Positions 1-8,279 of a DNA stretch of 38,101 bases are shown here, one piece after another. This DNA is from Comamonadaceae bacterium PBBC2. GTDB lineage: Bacteria; Pseudomonadota; Gammaproteobacteria; Burkholderiales; Burkholderiaceae_C. The notes beneath the pieces are model-generated. The model had not been told where the DNA came from. It did not search any database and saw only the letters and a list, made by a program, of their open reading frames with translations. The first letter of the stretch is position 1. Each line of letters opens with the position of its first letter. The position numbers and the translations under genes are program-made. The stretch is from the NCBI GenBank assembly GCA_002255935.1, contig NKIO01000035.1, positions 1-38,101 on the forward strand, read 5' to 3'.

Positions 1-1
1 T

Positions 2-424
2 TTCATCTTGGGCCGCACCGATGACGTGATCAACGTCGCCGGTCACCGCCTGGGCACCCGCGAGATCGAAGAAAGCATCTCCAGCCACCCCAACGTGGCC
101 GAAGTGGCCGTGGTCGGTGTGGCCGATCAGCTCAAAGGCCAAGTGGCCATGGCTTTTGCCATCGCCAAAGACGCTTCGGGCTTGACCAGCGATACCGCGC
201 GCAAGGCTTTGGAGGCTGAAGTCATGAAAGTGGTGGACTCACAGCTGGGGGCTGTGGCCCGTCCATCGCGGGTATTTTTCGTGTCGGCTTTGCCCAAGAC
301 GCGCAGCGGCAAACTGCTGCGCCGTGCGATGCAGGCCGTGGCCGAAGGCCGCGATCCTGGCGATCTGACCACGATGGACGATCCCGCTGCCTTGCAGCAG
401 ATCGTCGATCTGATCAAAGCTTGA
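2..424 (+). CDS. prpE: propionyl-CoA synthetase, C-terminal part (5' end outside window)
   Basis: This is the last ~140 residues of an acyl-CoA synthetase of the AMP-forming (ANL) superfamily; the frame is open back to the window edge, so the gene is cut by the window and not truncated in the genome. The visible part is the mobile C-terminal domain: GRTDDVINVAGHRLGT is the hinge region, and PKTRSGK near the end carries the catalytic lysine (codon 311-313), which is also the regulatory acetylation site in this family. The HRLGTREIEESISSHP stretch and the ending EGRDPGDLTTMDDP resemble PrpE more than acetyl-CoA synthetase, so activation of propionate to propionyl-CoA is the likely reaction. It is followed by its own terminator, so it is not part of the suc operon. 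Confidence 0.85.
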   Translation, partial: FILGRTDDVINVAGHRLGTREIEESISSHPNVAEVAVVGVADQLKGQVAMAFAIAKDASGLTSDTARKALEAEVMKVVDSQLGAVARPSRVFFVSALPKTRSGKLLRRAMQAVAEGRDPGDLTTMDDPAALQQIVDLIKA

Positions 425-431
425 TGGAAAG

Positions 432-458
432 AGGCCTCGCATTGCGGGGCCTTTTTTT
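432..458 (+). terminator. Rho-independent terminator after prpE
   Basis: A 9-bp stem (432-440 with 444-452, including one G:T pair) has a 3-nt loop and runs directly into seven T residues (452-458). It starts 8 bases after the prpE stop codon. Confidence 0.9.
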
Positions 459-483
459 GTGAGGACAGCTTTAAGCTGTAAGT

Positions 484-510
484 TTGACATCGGCCAAGCC
501 ATGGCACAAT
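484..510 (+). promoter_or_regulatory. candidate sigma-70 promoter of the suc operon
   Basis: TTGACA at 484-489 is a perfect -35 hexamer. CACAAT at 505-510 is a possible -10, preceded by TG at 502-503 (extended -10). The 15-bp spacer is short, so the assignment is tentative. Predicted transcription would start near 517 and leave a leader of about 115 nt before sucA. Confidence 0.5.
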
Positions 511-631
511 GCGACGGTTACTCAGGCCCTTCCCTAGCCACAGTCGCATCCGCCAACCGGTCAAGCCGTGTCGCGGAAGGTAAAACTCAACCAACTTATG
601 TTTCCCAGAGGGGAACGGAGGTCAGCGAAAA
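511..631 (+). ncRNA. structured sucA leader, candidate sucA RNA motif
   Basis: The space between the promoter and sucA is rich in self-complementary segments. TCCGC (549-553) pairs with GCGGA (573-577) around CGG/CCG (558-560 with 566-568). GTTTCCC (600-606) pairs with GGGGAAC (610-616) around a 3-nt loop, and this hairpin abuts the ribosome binding site at 617-622. CCTTCC (528-533) can alternatively pair with GGAAGG (575-580). A conserved cis-regulatory sucA RNA motif is known upstream of sucA in Burkholderiales, with structure near the Shine-Dalgarno sequence. Position and structure fit it, but I could not align it to the family model. Confidence 0.5.
617..622 (+). promoter_or_regulatory. 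sucA ribosome binding site
   Basis: GGAGGT, 9 bases before the ATG at 632, is a near-perfect Shine-Dalgarno sequence. It fixes the sucA start and lies directly after a stable leader hairpin, so its exposure could be controlled. Confidence 0.8.
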
Positions 632-3499
632 ATGAGCGAGACAAATTCCGTCTACGCTGCCTATTCAGGCAACACCCACCTTTTCGGAGGTAACGGCCCA
701 TACGTCGAAGAGATGTATGAGAACTACCTGGCCAATCCAGGCAGCGTGCCCGACTCCTGGCGCGAATATTTCGACGCCCTCCAGCATGTCCCCGCCGTCG
801 ATGGCTCCAATGCCAAAGATGTGCCGCACATGCCCGTCATCAACGCTTTTGCAGAGCGCGCCAAAGCGGGCGGAACCAAAGTCGTCATGGCCAGCGAAAA
901 CGTCGAGATGGGCCGCAAGCGCACCGCCGTTCAGCAATTGATCGCCGCTTACCGCAACGTCGGTCAGCGCTGGGCCGATCTGGACCCCTTGAAGCGCACC
1001 GAGCGCCCCAATATCCCTGACCTCGATCCCGCGTTCTACGGCTTCACCGATGCCGACCAAGAAACCGTGTTCGACACCAGCAACACTTTCTTTGGCAAGA
1101 ACAACATGTCCTTGCGCGAGCTGCTCAACGCGCTGCGCGAGACTTATTGCGGCACTTTGGGCGCCGAGTACATGTACACCACCGAGCAGGCTGAAAAGCG
1201 CTGGTGGCAGCAAAAGCTGGAAAGCATCCGCAGCAAGCCCAACTTTGGCGGTGAAAAGAAAAAGCAGATCCTCGATCGCTTGACCGCAGCCGAAGGCTTG
1301 GAGCGCTATTTGCACACCAAATACGTGGGCCAAAAGCGCTTCTCGCTCGAAGGTGGCGAAAGCTTCATTGCTGCGATGGACGAACTGATCCAGCAAGCAG
1401 GCGCCAAGGGCGTGCAAGAAGTCGTGATCGGCATGGCCCACCGCGGCCGCCTGAACGTCTTGGTCAACACCATGGGCAAACTGCCTGCGGATTTGTTCGC
1501 CGAGTTTGACCACACCGCCCCCGAAGACCTGCCCGCCGGTGACGTGAAATACCACCAAGGATTCAGCTCCGACGTGAACACCGCCGGTGGCCCTGTTCAC
1601 CTGTCTTTGGCTTTTAACCCTTCGCACCTGGAAATCGTGAACCCCGTGGTGGAAGGCTCTGTGCGCGCCCGCATGGACCGCCGCAACGACCCGCTGGGCC
1701 AGCAAGTGCTGCCCGTGCTGGTGCACGGTGACTCCGCTTTTGGCGGTCAAGGTGTCAACCAAGAAACTTTGGCCCTGGCCCAGACCCGTGGTTACTCCAC
1801 AGGCGGCACGGTCCACATCATCATCAACAACCAGATCGGCTTCACGACCTCTGACCCGCGCGACATGCGCTCCAGCGTGTTCTGTACCGACATCGTCAAG
1901 ATGGTCGAAGCACCGGTGCTGCACGTCAACGGTGACGATCCAGAATCCGTCGTGTTGGCCACCCAGCTGGCCCTCGAGTACCGCATGACGTTCAAGAAGG
2001 ACGTGGTGCTGGATGTGGTCTGCTTCCGCAAGTTGGGTCACAACGAGCAGGACACGCCTGCGCTGACCCAGCCTTTGATGTACAAGAAAATCGCATCTCA
2101 CCCTGGCACACGCAAGCTGTTTGCTGACAAGTTGTCTGCACAAGGCTTGGGTGAAACCATCGGTGACGACATGGCCAAGGCTTACCGCGCCGCTCTGGAC
2201 GCTGGTAAGAACACTTCTGAGCCTGTGCTCTCCAACTTCAAGACCAAGTTCACGGTGGACTGGGCGCCCTTCATGGGCAAGAAGTGGACCGATGCTGGCG
2301 ACACATCTATCCCATTGGCCGACTGGAAACGTTTGGCCGAGAAGATCACCACCATCCCCGAATCCGTCACCCCGCACCAATTGGTCAAGAAGGTCTACGA
2401 CGACCGCGCTGCCATGGGCCGAGGCGAGGCACCGGTGGATTGGGGCATGGGCGAGCACATGGCTTTCGCCTCCTTGGTGGCCAGCGGCTACCCCGTGCGT
2501 TTGTCCGGCGAAGACTGCGGCCGTGGCACCTTCACACACCGTCACGCCGTGATCCACGATCAAAAGCGTGAGAAGTGGGACACCGGCACCTACGTGGCCT
2601 TGCAAAACGTCTCCGACAAGCAGGCCCCGTTCGTCGTCATCGACTCGATCTTGTCCGAAGAAGCCGTGCTTGGCTTTGAATACGGCTATGCCTCCAACGA
2701 CCCCAACACCTTGGTGATCTGGGAAGCTCAGTTCGGCGACTTCGCCAACGGTGCCCAAGTTGTGATTGACCAGTTCATCGCCTCTGGCGAAGTCAAGTGG
2801 GGCCGTGTCAACGGTCTGACCTTGATGCTGCCGCACGGCTACGAAGGCCAAGGCCCAGAGCACAGCTCGGCCCGCGTGGAACGCTTCATGCAGCTGGCCG
2901 CTGACACCAACATGCAGATCGTGCAGCCGACCACGGCCAGCCAGATCTTCCACGTGTTGCGTCGCCAAATGGTGCGTGACCTGCGCAAGCCGCTGGTCAT
3001 CTTCACGCCCAAGTCGCTCTTGCGCAACAAGGACGCCACATCGCCCGTGTCCGAATTCACCAAAGGCAGTTTCCAGACCGTCATTGGCGAAACCAAGGAC
3101 ATCAAGGCCGACAAGGTCAAGCGCGTGATCGCTTGCTCGGGCAAGGTCTATTACGACTTGGTCAAGAACCGCGAAGCCAAGGGTGCTGACGACGTCGCGA
3201 TCATCCGTGTCGAACAGCTCTACCCCTTCCCACACAAGGCCTTCGCAGCCGAGATCAAGAAGTACCCCAACGCCACCGACATCGTGTGGTGCCAGGACGA
3301 GCCACAAAACCAGGGTGCCTGGTTCTTCATTCAGCACAACATCCACGAGAACATGCTCGATGGTCAAAAGCTCGGTTATGCCGGTCGCGCAGCGTCCGCA
3401 TCGCCAGCGGTGGGTTATTCGCACCTGCACCAGGACCAGCAAAAAGCACTGATCGAAGCGGCCTTCTCGAAGCTCAAGGGCTTCGTGCTGACCAAGTGA
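632..3499 (+). CDS. sucA: 2-oxoglutarate dehydrogenase E1 component
   Basis: This is the thiamine-diphosphate-dependent decarboxylase of the 2-oxoglutarate dehydrogenase complex. It decarboxylates 2-oxoglutarate and transfers the succinyl group to the lipoyl arm of SucB, in the cytoplasmic TCA cycle. It has 955 residues, close to the usual ~930-950. The short N-terminal E1 segment is visible (EEMYENYLANPGSVPDSW, about 27-44). GMAHRGRLN (267-275) and HGDSAFGGQG (365-374) are the cofactor-pocket segments, followed by NNQIGFTTS and the HNEQDTPA segment starting at H470. The C-terminal third is the transketolase-like pyrimidine-binding domain (PHGYEGQGPEHSSARVERF). It is the first gene of the operon with sucB and lpdA, so expression is probably set by the promoter and structured leader upstream. 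Identification is very secure. Confidence 0.98.
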   Translation: MSETNSVYAAYSGNTHLFGGNGPYVEEMYENYLANPGSVPDSWREYFDALQHVPAVDGSNAKDVPHMPVINAFAERAKAGGTKVVMASENVEMGRKRTAVQQLIAAYRNVGQRWADLDPLKRTERPNIPDLDPAFYGFTDADQETVFDTSNTFFGKNNMSLRELLNALRETYCGTLGAEYMYTTEQAEKRWWQQKLESIRSKPNFGGEKKKQILDRLTAAEGLERYLHTKYVGQKRFSLEGGESFIAAMDELIQQAGAKGVQEVVIGMAHRGRLNVLVNTMGKLPADLFAEFDHTAPEDLPAGDVKYHQGFSSDVNTAGGPVHLSLAFNPSHLEIVNPVVEGSVRARMDRRNDPLGQQVLPVLVHGDSAFGGQGVNQETLALAQTRGYSTGGTVHIIINNQIGFTTSDPRDMRSSVFCTDIVKMVEAPVLHVNGDDPESVVLATQLALEYRMTFKKDVVLDVVCFRKLGHNEQDTPALTQPLMYKKIASHPGTRKLFADKLSAQGLGETIGDDMAKAYRAALDAGKNTSEPVLSNFKTKFTVDWAPFMGKKWTDAGDTSIPLADWKRLAEKITTIPESVTPHQLVKKVYDDRAAMGRGEAPVDWGMGEHMAFASLVASGYPVRLSGEDCGRGTFTHRHAVIHDQKREKWDTGTYVALQNVSDKQAPFVVIDSILSEEAVLGFEYGYASNDPNTLVIWEAQFGDFANGAQVVIDQFIASGEVKWGRVNGLTLMLPHGYEGQGPEHSSARVERFMQLAADTNMQIVQPTTASQIFHVLRRQMVRDLRKPLVIFTPKSLLRNKDATSPVSEFTKGSFQTVIGETKDIKADKVKRVIACSGKVYYDLVKNREAKGADDVAIIRVEQLYPFPHKAFAAEIKKYPNATDIVWCQDEPQNQGAWFFIQHNIHENMLDGQKLGYAGRAASASPAVGYSHLHQDQQKALIEAAFSKLKGFVLTK

Positions 3500-3543
3500 T
3501 CGAACAAGAACAAGCTCGCTTAACTGTTTAAAGAGAATTCAAA

Positions 3544-4794
3544 ATGGCAATCGTAGAAGTCAAAGTTCCTCAACTCTCCGAGTCCGTGGCCGAAGCCACC
3601 ATGCTGCAGTGGAAAAAGAAAGTCGGCGAAGCCGTCGCCGCTGACGAAATCCTGATCGAAATCGAGACCGACAAGGTCGTGCTCGAAGTGCCCGCACCTG
3701 CTGCTGGCGTGATTTCCGAAATCATCGTGGCCGATGGCGGCACCGTGGCCGCTGAGCAATTGATCGCTCGCATCGACACCGAAGGCAAGGCCGGCGCTGC
3801 TGCTGCCCCTGCCGCCGCTGCACCTGCTGCGGCACCAGCCGCAGCCCCTGTGGCCGCTGCTGCCACCGGTGGCAACATGGTCGGTGTGGCCATGCCTGCT
3901 GCGGCCAAGCTGATGGCCGACAACAACTTGGCCGCTGGCTCGGTCGCTGGTTCGGGCAAAGACGGCCGCGTCACCAAAGGTGATGTGTTGTCCGCTGTGG
4001 CCGGTGGCGTCAAGTCCACTGCCGCTGTGATCCCCACAGGCGTGCCCACCAAAACCCTGGCTCAAGTGGCTGCACCTGCCGTGAACCTGGGCGATCGTCC
4101 AGAGCAGCGCGTGCCCATGACCCGTCTGCGCGCCCGTGTGGCCGAGCGTCTGTTGCAGTCGCAATCGACCAACGCCATCTTGACCACCTTCAACGAAATC
4201 AACATGGCCCCGGTCATGGACATGCGCAAGCGCATGCAAGAGCGTTTCGAGAAGGAGCATGGCGTCAAGCTGGGCTTCATGAGCTTCTTCGTCAAAGCTG
4301 CTGTGCACGCCCTGAAGAAATTCCCGGTGCTCAACGCCTCGGTGGACGGCAACGACATCGTGTACCACGGCTACTTCGACATCGGTATCGCGGTGGGCTC
4401 GCCACGCGGTTTGGTGGTGCCTATCCTGCGCAACGCCGACCAGATGAGCTTTGCCGACATCGAGAAGAAGATCGCTGAATTTGGCGTGAAGGCCCGTGAC
4501 GGCAAGCTGGGCATCGAAGAGATGACCGGCGGTACCTTCTCCATCTCCAACGGCGGCACTTTCGGCTCGATGATGTCTACCCCCATCATCAATCCACCAC
4601 AATCCGCGATTTTGGGCGTGCACGCGACCAAAGACCGCGCCATGGTGGAAAACGGCCAAGTGGTGGTTCGCCCCATGAACTACTTCGCCATGTCCTACGA
4701 CCACCGCATCATCGACGGCCGTGAAGCTGTCTTGGGCTTGGTGGCGATGAAGGAAGCGCTGGAAGATCCAGCCCGCTTGCTGTTCGACATCTAA
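3544..4794 (+). CDS. sucB: dihydrolipoyllysine succinyltransferase, E2 component
   Basis: This is the core E2 subunit of the 2-oxoglutarate dehydrogenase complex, moving the succinyl group from its lipoyl arm to CoA. It has 416 residues in the classical order. A single lipoyl domain spans ~1-78 with the lipoylated K44 in the ETDKVVLE motif. A flexible Ala/Pro linker covers ~82-110, the E3/E1-binding domain ~112-152 (ending [12 protein letters not shown]), and the catalytic acyltransferase domain the rest. The active-site HxxxDG motif is present as HRIIDG, with H387 and D391 near the C-terminus. It lies 44 bases after sucA with an AAGAGA-type ribosome site. The order sucA-sucB is as expected, but lpdA is pushed 517 bases downstream by a DUF2867 gene. 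Confidence 0.98.
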   Translation: MAIVEVKVPQLSESVAEATMLQWKKKVGEAVAADEILIEIETDKVVLEVPAPAAGVISEIIVADGGTVAAEQLIARIDTEGKAGAAAAPAAAAPAAAPAAAPVAAAATGGNMVGVAMPAAAKLMADNNLAAGSVAGSGKDGRVTKGDVLSAVAGGVKSTAAVIPTGVPTKTLAQVAAPAVNLGDRPEQRVPMTRLRARVAERLLQSQSTNAILTTFNEINMAPVMDMRKRMQERFEKEHGVKLGFMSFFVKAAVHALKKFPVLNASVDGNDIVYHGYFDIGIAVGSPRGLVVPILRNADQMSFADIEKKIAEFGVKARDGKLGIEEMTGGTFSISNGGTFGSMMSTPIINPPQSAILGVHATKDRAMVENGQVVVRPMNYFAMSYDHRIIDGREAVLGLVAMKEALEDPARLLFDI

Positions 4795-4801
4795 GCCAGC
4801 C

Positions 4802-5299
4802 ATGAAACCGCGTTTGGCTTGTGTGCCAGAGCAAAGTGTTTTGCAGCCGAGTCTGCACAACGCTAGTTTTTTCGATGCGTATGAAGTCGAAAATCCACAA
4901 GCTGAACGCAGTGCCTTGGCTATCTGGTTAGACACGGTGCAAAAAACGCCTCGTTGGGTAAATCAATCGATGGCCTTGCGCAATGCAGTTGTTGCCCGTT
5001 TAGGACTTAAACACGCCGGAGATTTGTCTTCCTTTGACTTTTCCAAAAGGGCGCATGATTACCAAGTCGGGGATCGCGTTGGAATTTTTACGGTCTATGC
5101 AATTTCTGAAAATGAAGTGATCATGGGCGAAATCGACAAGCACCTAGATGTTCGCTTGTCGCTTTTTAAGTCTGATCATGGCACGCGTGTCGTGGTGTCA
5201 ACTGTTGTTCACGTCAAAAATTGGTTGGGCCATCTGTATATGTTTTTTGTAAAACCTATGCATCGAATCATTGCGCCAACTGTGTTGTCCAAAATTTAA
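4802..5299 (+). CDS. DUF2867 family protein inside the suc operon
   Basis: This 165-residue protein resembles DUF2867: it has the GDRVGIFTVYAISENEVIMG segment, the DKHLDVRLSLF strand pair and a C-terminal KNWLGHLYMFFVKPMHRIIA helix. There is no signal peptide; the last ~30 residues are hydrophobic and basic and could touch a membrane. The function of the family is unknown. It sits 7 bases after sucB and 12 before lpdA, so it must be co-transcribed with the complex, yet no good ribosome site precedes its ATG. Its composition stands apart: a hand count over 4801-5280 gives 221 G/C in 480 (46%), against about 58-65% in blocks of the flanking genes, and it uses TTA codons that those genes avoid. 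This suggests recent acquisition by an old operon (inference). The reading frame is intact. Confidence 0.75.
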   Translation: MKPRLACVPEQSVLQPSLHNASFFDAYEVENPQAERSALAIWLDTVQKTPRWVNQSMALRNAVVARLGLKHAGDLSSFDFSKRAHDYQVGDRVGIFTVYAISENEVIMGEIDKHLDVRLSLFKSDHGTRVVVSTVVHVKNWLGHLYMFFVKPMHRIIAPTVLSKI

Positions 5300-5311
5300 G
5301 AGAAGAAAATT

Positions 5312-6739
5312 ATGTCTAAACAATTCGACGTCGTCGTCATCGGCGGTGGCCCCGGTGGCTACATCGCAGCGATTCGCGCTGCACAACTCGGTTTCCAAGT
5401 CGCTTGCATCGACGAATGGAAAAACGCAGCCGGTGGACCAGCCCCTGGCGGCACCTGCACCAACGTGGGTTGCATCCCCTCCAAGGCTTTGCTGCAGTCC
5501 AGCGAGCACTTTGAGCATGCCAACCACCACTTTGCAGAACACGGCATCACGGCCAAAGATGTGAAGATGGACGTGGCCAAGATGATTGCCCGCAAGGACA
5601 ACGTTGTGAAGCAAAACAACGATGGCATCTTGTACCTGTTCAAGAAAAACAAGGTCACGTTCTTCCACGGTCGCGGCAGCTTTGCTGGCCAAGCCGAAGG
5701 CGGTTACACCATCCACGTGGCCGGCAAAACCGAAGAAGCCATCACGGCCAAGCAAGTCATCATCGCCACAGGTTCCAACGCCCGTGCTTTGCCAGGGACA
5801 CCGTTTGATGAAGTCAACGTGTTGTCCAATGACGGCGCTTTGCGCGTGGGCGCTGTGCCCAAGAAGCTGGCCTTGATCGGCTCAGGCGTGATCGGTTTGG
5901 AGATGGGATCTGTCTGGCGACGTCTCGGCGCTGACGTGACCATCCTCGAAGGCCTGCCCACATTCCTCGGCGCTGTGGACGAACAAATCGCCAAAGAAGC
6001 CAAGAAAGCATTCGACAAGCAAGGCCTCAAGATCGAACTCGGCGTGAAAGTCGGCGAGATCGTCAACGGCAAGAAGGGCGTCACCGTCAACTACACCAAC
6101 GCCAAAGGCGAAGCCATTGTGCTCGATGCTGACAAGCTGATCGTGTCGATTGGCCGCGTGCCCAACACCATCGGCCTGAATGCCGAAGCCGTGGGCTTGC
6201 AGCTGGACGAGCGCGGCGCCATTGTGGTGGACGGCGACTGCAAAACCAATCTGCCCGGCGTGTGGGCGGTGGGTGACGTGGTGCGTGGCCCGATGCTCGC
6301 GCACAAAGCCGAAGAAGAGGGCGTTGCCGTGGCCGAGCGTATCGCCGGCCAACATGGTCACGTCAACTTCAACACCATCCCTTGGGTCATCTACACCAGC
6401 CCCGAAATCGCTTGGGTGGGCCGCACAGAGCAGCAACTCAAGGCCGACGGCGTGGCGTACAAAGCCGGCACATTCCCGTTCCTCGCGAACGGCCGTGCAC
6501 GCGCTTTGGGCGACACCACCGGCATGGTGAAGTTCTTGGCCGATGCCACGACCGACGAAATCTTGGGCGTGCACATGGTGGGCCCACAGGTGTCCGAGTT
6601 GATCTCTGAAGCCGTGGTGGCCATGGAATTCCGCGCCAGCGCCGAAGACATCGCCCGCATTTGCCACGCTCACCCCAGCCTGAGCGAAGCGACCAAGGAA
6701 GCTGCGTTGGCGGTGGACAAGCGCACCCTGAACTTCTAA
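5312..6739 (+). CDS. lpdA: dihydrolipoamide dehydrogenase, E3 component
   Basis: This flavoprotein reoxidises the dihydrolipoyl group of SucB and passes electrons to NAD+. It has 475 residues, the normal length. The N-terminal FAD-binding [10 protein letters not shown] motif is at 11-20. The redox disulfide is C49/C54 in [15 protein letters not shown], and the NAD-binding segment is [13 protein letters not shown] in the middle. The C-terminal dimerisation domain ends with HAHPSLSE, giving the catalytic H454/E459 pair. All key residues are present. It begins 12 bases after the DUF2867 gene, with GAGAAG as ribosome site, and ends the suc operon before a strong terminator. It may also serve other 2-oxoacid dehydrogenases, though none is in this window. 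Confidence 0.98.
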   Translation: MSKQFDVVVIGGGPGGYIAAIRAAQLGFQVACIDEWKNAAGGPAPGGTCTNVGCIPSKALLQSSEHFEHANHHFAEHGITAKDVKMDVAKMIARKDNVVKQNNDGILYLFKKNKVTFFHGRGSFAGQAEGGYTIHVAGKTEEAITAKQVIIATGSNARALPGTPFDEVNVLSNDGALRVGAVPKKLALIGSGVIGLEMGSVWRRLGADVTILEGLPTFLGAVDEQIAKEAKKAFDKQGLKIELGVKVGEIVNGKKGVTVNYTNAKGEAIVLDADKLIVSIGRVPNTIGLNAEAVGLQLDERGAIVVDGDCKTNLPGVWAVGDVVRGPMLAHKAEEEGVAVAERIAGQHGHVNFNTIPWVIYTSPEIAWVGRTEQQLKADGVAYKAGTFPFLANGRARALGDTTGMVKFLADATTDEILGVHMVGPQVSELISEAVVAMEFRASAEDIARICHAHPSLSEATKEAALAVDKRTLNF

Positions 6740-6750
6740 GCCCATGACCT

Positions 6751-6772
6751 GCTGCCGACTGCGGTCGGCAGC
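6751..6772 (+). repeat. hairpin after lpdA
   Basis: A perfect 9-bp stem (6751-6759 with 6764-6772) and a 4-nt loop lie 11 bases after the lpdA stop codon. No T tract follows, so this is not a terminator by itself. It may protect the 3' end of the suc mRNA. Confidence 0.6.
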
Positions 6773-6800
6773 GAGTTGGGTTAAAGTTCTTGCATCCCAA

Positions 6801-6830
6801 AAACCCGGGCTGGCCCCGGGTTTCGTTTTT
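6801..6830 (+). terminator. Rho-independent terminator of the suc operon
   Basis: AAACCCGGG (6801-6809) pairs perfectly with CCCGGGTTT (6815-6823) around a 5-nt loop, and a T run (6826-6830) follows. It ends 22 bases before the zapE ATG, so zapE needs its own promoter or read-through. Confidence 0.88.
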
Positions 6831-6852
6831 GACGTCGAAGATCGATTCACCC

Positions 6853-7950
6853 ATGTCTGTTCGTGCTGTTTACGAAGAAGAACTCCGCAAACGCGGTTTT
6901 CAGAGCGACCCGGCCCAGTTGCGTGCCATCGATGCGCTGGAGCAATGCGCCAACGACTGGGCAGCCTACCGCGCCAAGCGTTCCAATGCCCTGAAAAAGC
7001 TGATCAACCGGCCTGAAATCCCCAAAGGGGTTTACATGTTTGGCGGGGTGGGGCGCGGCAAGAGTTTCTTGATGGATTGCTTTTACGAAGCGGTGCCGAT
7101 CCAGCGCAAAACCCGTTTGCACTTTCACGAGTTCATGCGCGAAGTGCACCGTGAAATGACCGCCATGCAAGGCACCGTGAACCCCTTGGATGTGCTCGGC
7201 AAAAAGATGGCCAAGCGTTACCGCTTGATTTGCTTTGACGAATTTCATGTGGCCGACATCACTGACGCGATGATCTTGCACCGGCTCTTGGTGGCCCTCT
7301 TTGACAACGGCGTGGGTTTTGTCACCACGTCCAACTTCATGCCCGATGGCTTGTATCCCAACGGTTTACACCGTGATCGCATCTTGCCCGCGATTGCCTT
7401 GCTCAACCAACGCATGAACGTGCTCAACGTGGACAACGGCACCGCCTACCGCCGCCGCACACTGGAGATGGTCAAGCTTTACCACTGCCCATTGGGCGAG
7501 CAGGCCGACGTTGAAATGCAGGACGCCTTCAACCGCCTGGCCACAGGGCCCGACGAAGACCCGGTGCTGCACATCGAATCGCGCAAGATCCAGTCACGCC
7601 GCCGATCTGGTGATGTGGTCTGGTTTGATTTCATGGCCATTTGCGGTGGACCGCGTTCGCAAAACGATTACCTTGAAATCGCCACGCAGTTTCACACGGT
7701 GCTGCTGAGCAATGTGCCGCAGCTGCCCGTGAGCATGGCCTCCGAGGCACGGCGCTTCACCTGGCTGATCGATGTGCTCTATGACCGCCGCGTCAAATTG
7801 ATCCTTTCAGCTGCCGTCGAACCTGAAGCGCTTTACCTGCAAGGCCCCATGTCGCACGAGTTCCCGCGCACGATTTCGCGTTTGCACGAGATGCAGTCCA
7901 GCGAGTTTTTGGCGCTGGAGCACCGCACTGTCGATACGCACATCACATGA
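6853..7950 (+). CDS. zapE: cell division ATPase ZapE (AFG1-like)
   Basis: This P-loop ATPase of the AFG1/ZapE family acts at the division ring in Gram-negative bacteria; the family includes mitochondrial AFG1. It has 365 residues from the ATG at 6853. The Walker A motif is GGVGRGKS (64-71) and Walker B is RLICFDEFHV (~124-133). The DEFHVADITDAM and TTSNFMPDGLYPNGLHRDR segments are typical of the family. An in-frame TTG at 6790 would add 21 residues, but it lies before the suc terminator and encodes non-conserved sequence, so I rejected it. The gene order lpdA-zapE is a familiar one in betaproteobacteria. Its stop overlaps the next start (ATGA at 7947), suggesting translational coupling. Confidence 0.93.
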   Translation: MSVRAVYEEELRKRGFQSDPAQLRAIDALEQCANDWAAYRAKRSNALKKLINRPEIPKGVYMFGGVGRGKSFLMDCFYEAVPIQRKTRLHFHEFMREVHREMTAMQGTVNPLDVLGKKMAKRYRLICFDEFHVADITDAMILHRLLVALFDNGVGFVTTSNFMPDGLYPNGLHRDRILPAIALLNQRMNVLNVDNGTAYRRRTLEMVKLYHCPLGEQADVEMQDAFNRLATGPDEDPVLHIESRKIQSRRRSGDVVWFDFMAICGGPRSQNDYLEIATQFHTVLLSNVPQLPVSMASEARRFTWLIDVLYDRRVKLILSAAVEPEALYLQGPMSHEFPRTISRLHEMQSSEFLALEHRTVDTHIT

Positions 7951-8279
7951 AAAAGCCGATGGCTCTGCTCTTGTGCTGGGCAGCTTGCGCCGGCGCTCAA
8001 ACCCCGGACGACGTGCCGGCCAAGATCGACCAGGCACGCGCAGAATTGGCTGCGCAAAAGCAAATCATCTTGGACGCATTTGAAGAGCGCACGCGCGAGT
8101 GCTGGCAAAAGTTCATGGTGAACAACTGCATCATCGCGGCCCGTCGGATTCGCCGTGCCGACATCGAGCCGATCCGTCAGGCAGAACTGGCCCTCAATGC
8201 GCAAGAGCGCCAGTGGCGCACCGAACAGCGCGATGAGCGTTTGAAAAACAAACAAGTCGAAGGTGCTGACAAGCCATGA
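7947..8279 (+). CDS. small exported helical protein, function unknown
   Basis: I do not recognise a named family. The 110-residue product starts with a short signal peptide (MKKPMALLLCWAACAGAQ, probable cleavage after A17). The mature part is highly charged and predicted helical. It has exactly two cysteines, C52 and C61, which could form one disulfide in the periplasm, and a Lys/Arg/Glu-rich tail (RQWRTEQRDERLKNKQ). A lipoprotein is less likely because the residue three before C14 is tryptophan. Both ends overlap neighbouring genes by ATGA, so it is coupled to zapE and to the DUF465 gene. The coupling makes a real gene likely, and a cell-envelope role is only inferred from the signal peptide. 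Confidence 0.7.
   Translation: MKKPMALLLCWAACAGAQTPDDVPAKIDQARAELAAQKQIILDAFEERTRECWQKFMVNNCIIAARRIRRADIEPIRQAELALNAQERQWRTEQRDERLKNKQVEGADKP

Noticed and set aside
665..3442. Open reading frame of 925 codons antisense to sucA
   Set aside because: Its codons mirror sucA's biased codon use, which avoids TTA, CTA and TCA in phase, so the opposite strand has no stops. The translation shows no recognisable domain, and no ribosome site was seen.
3520..4935. 471-codon antisense frame over sucB
   Set aside because: It is a His/Gly-rich shadow of the biased codon use of sucB, and it spans a gene boundary with no conserved motif.
6790..6852. Upstream TTG start for zapE
   Set aside because: It would place the suc terminator inside the coding sequence and add an unconserved 21-residue leader.
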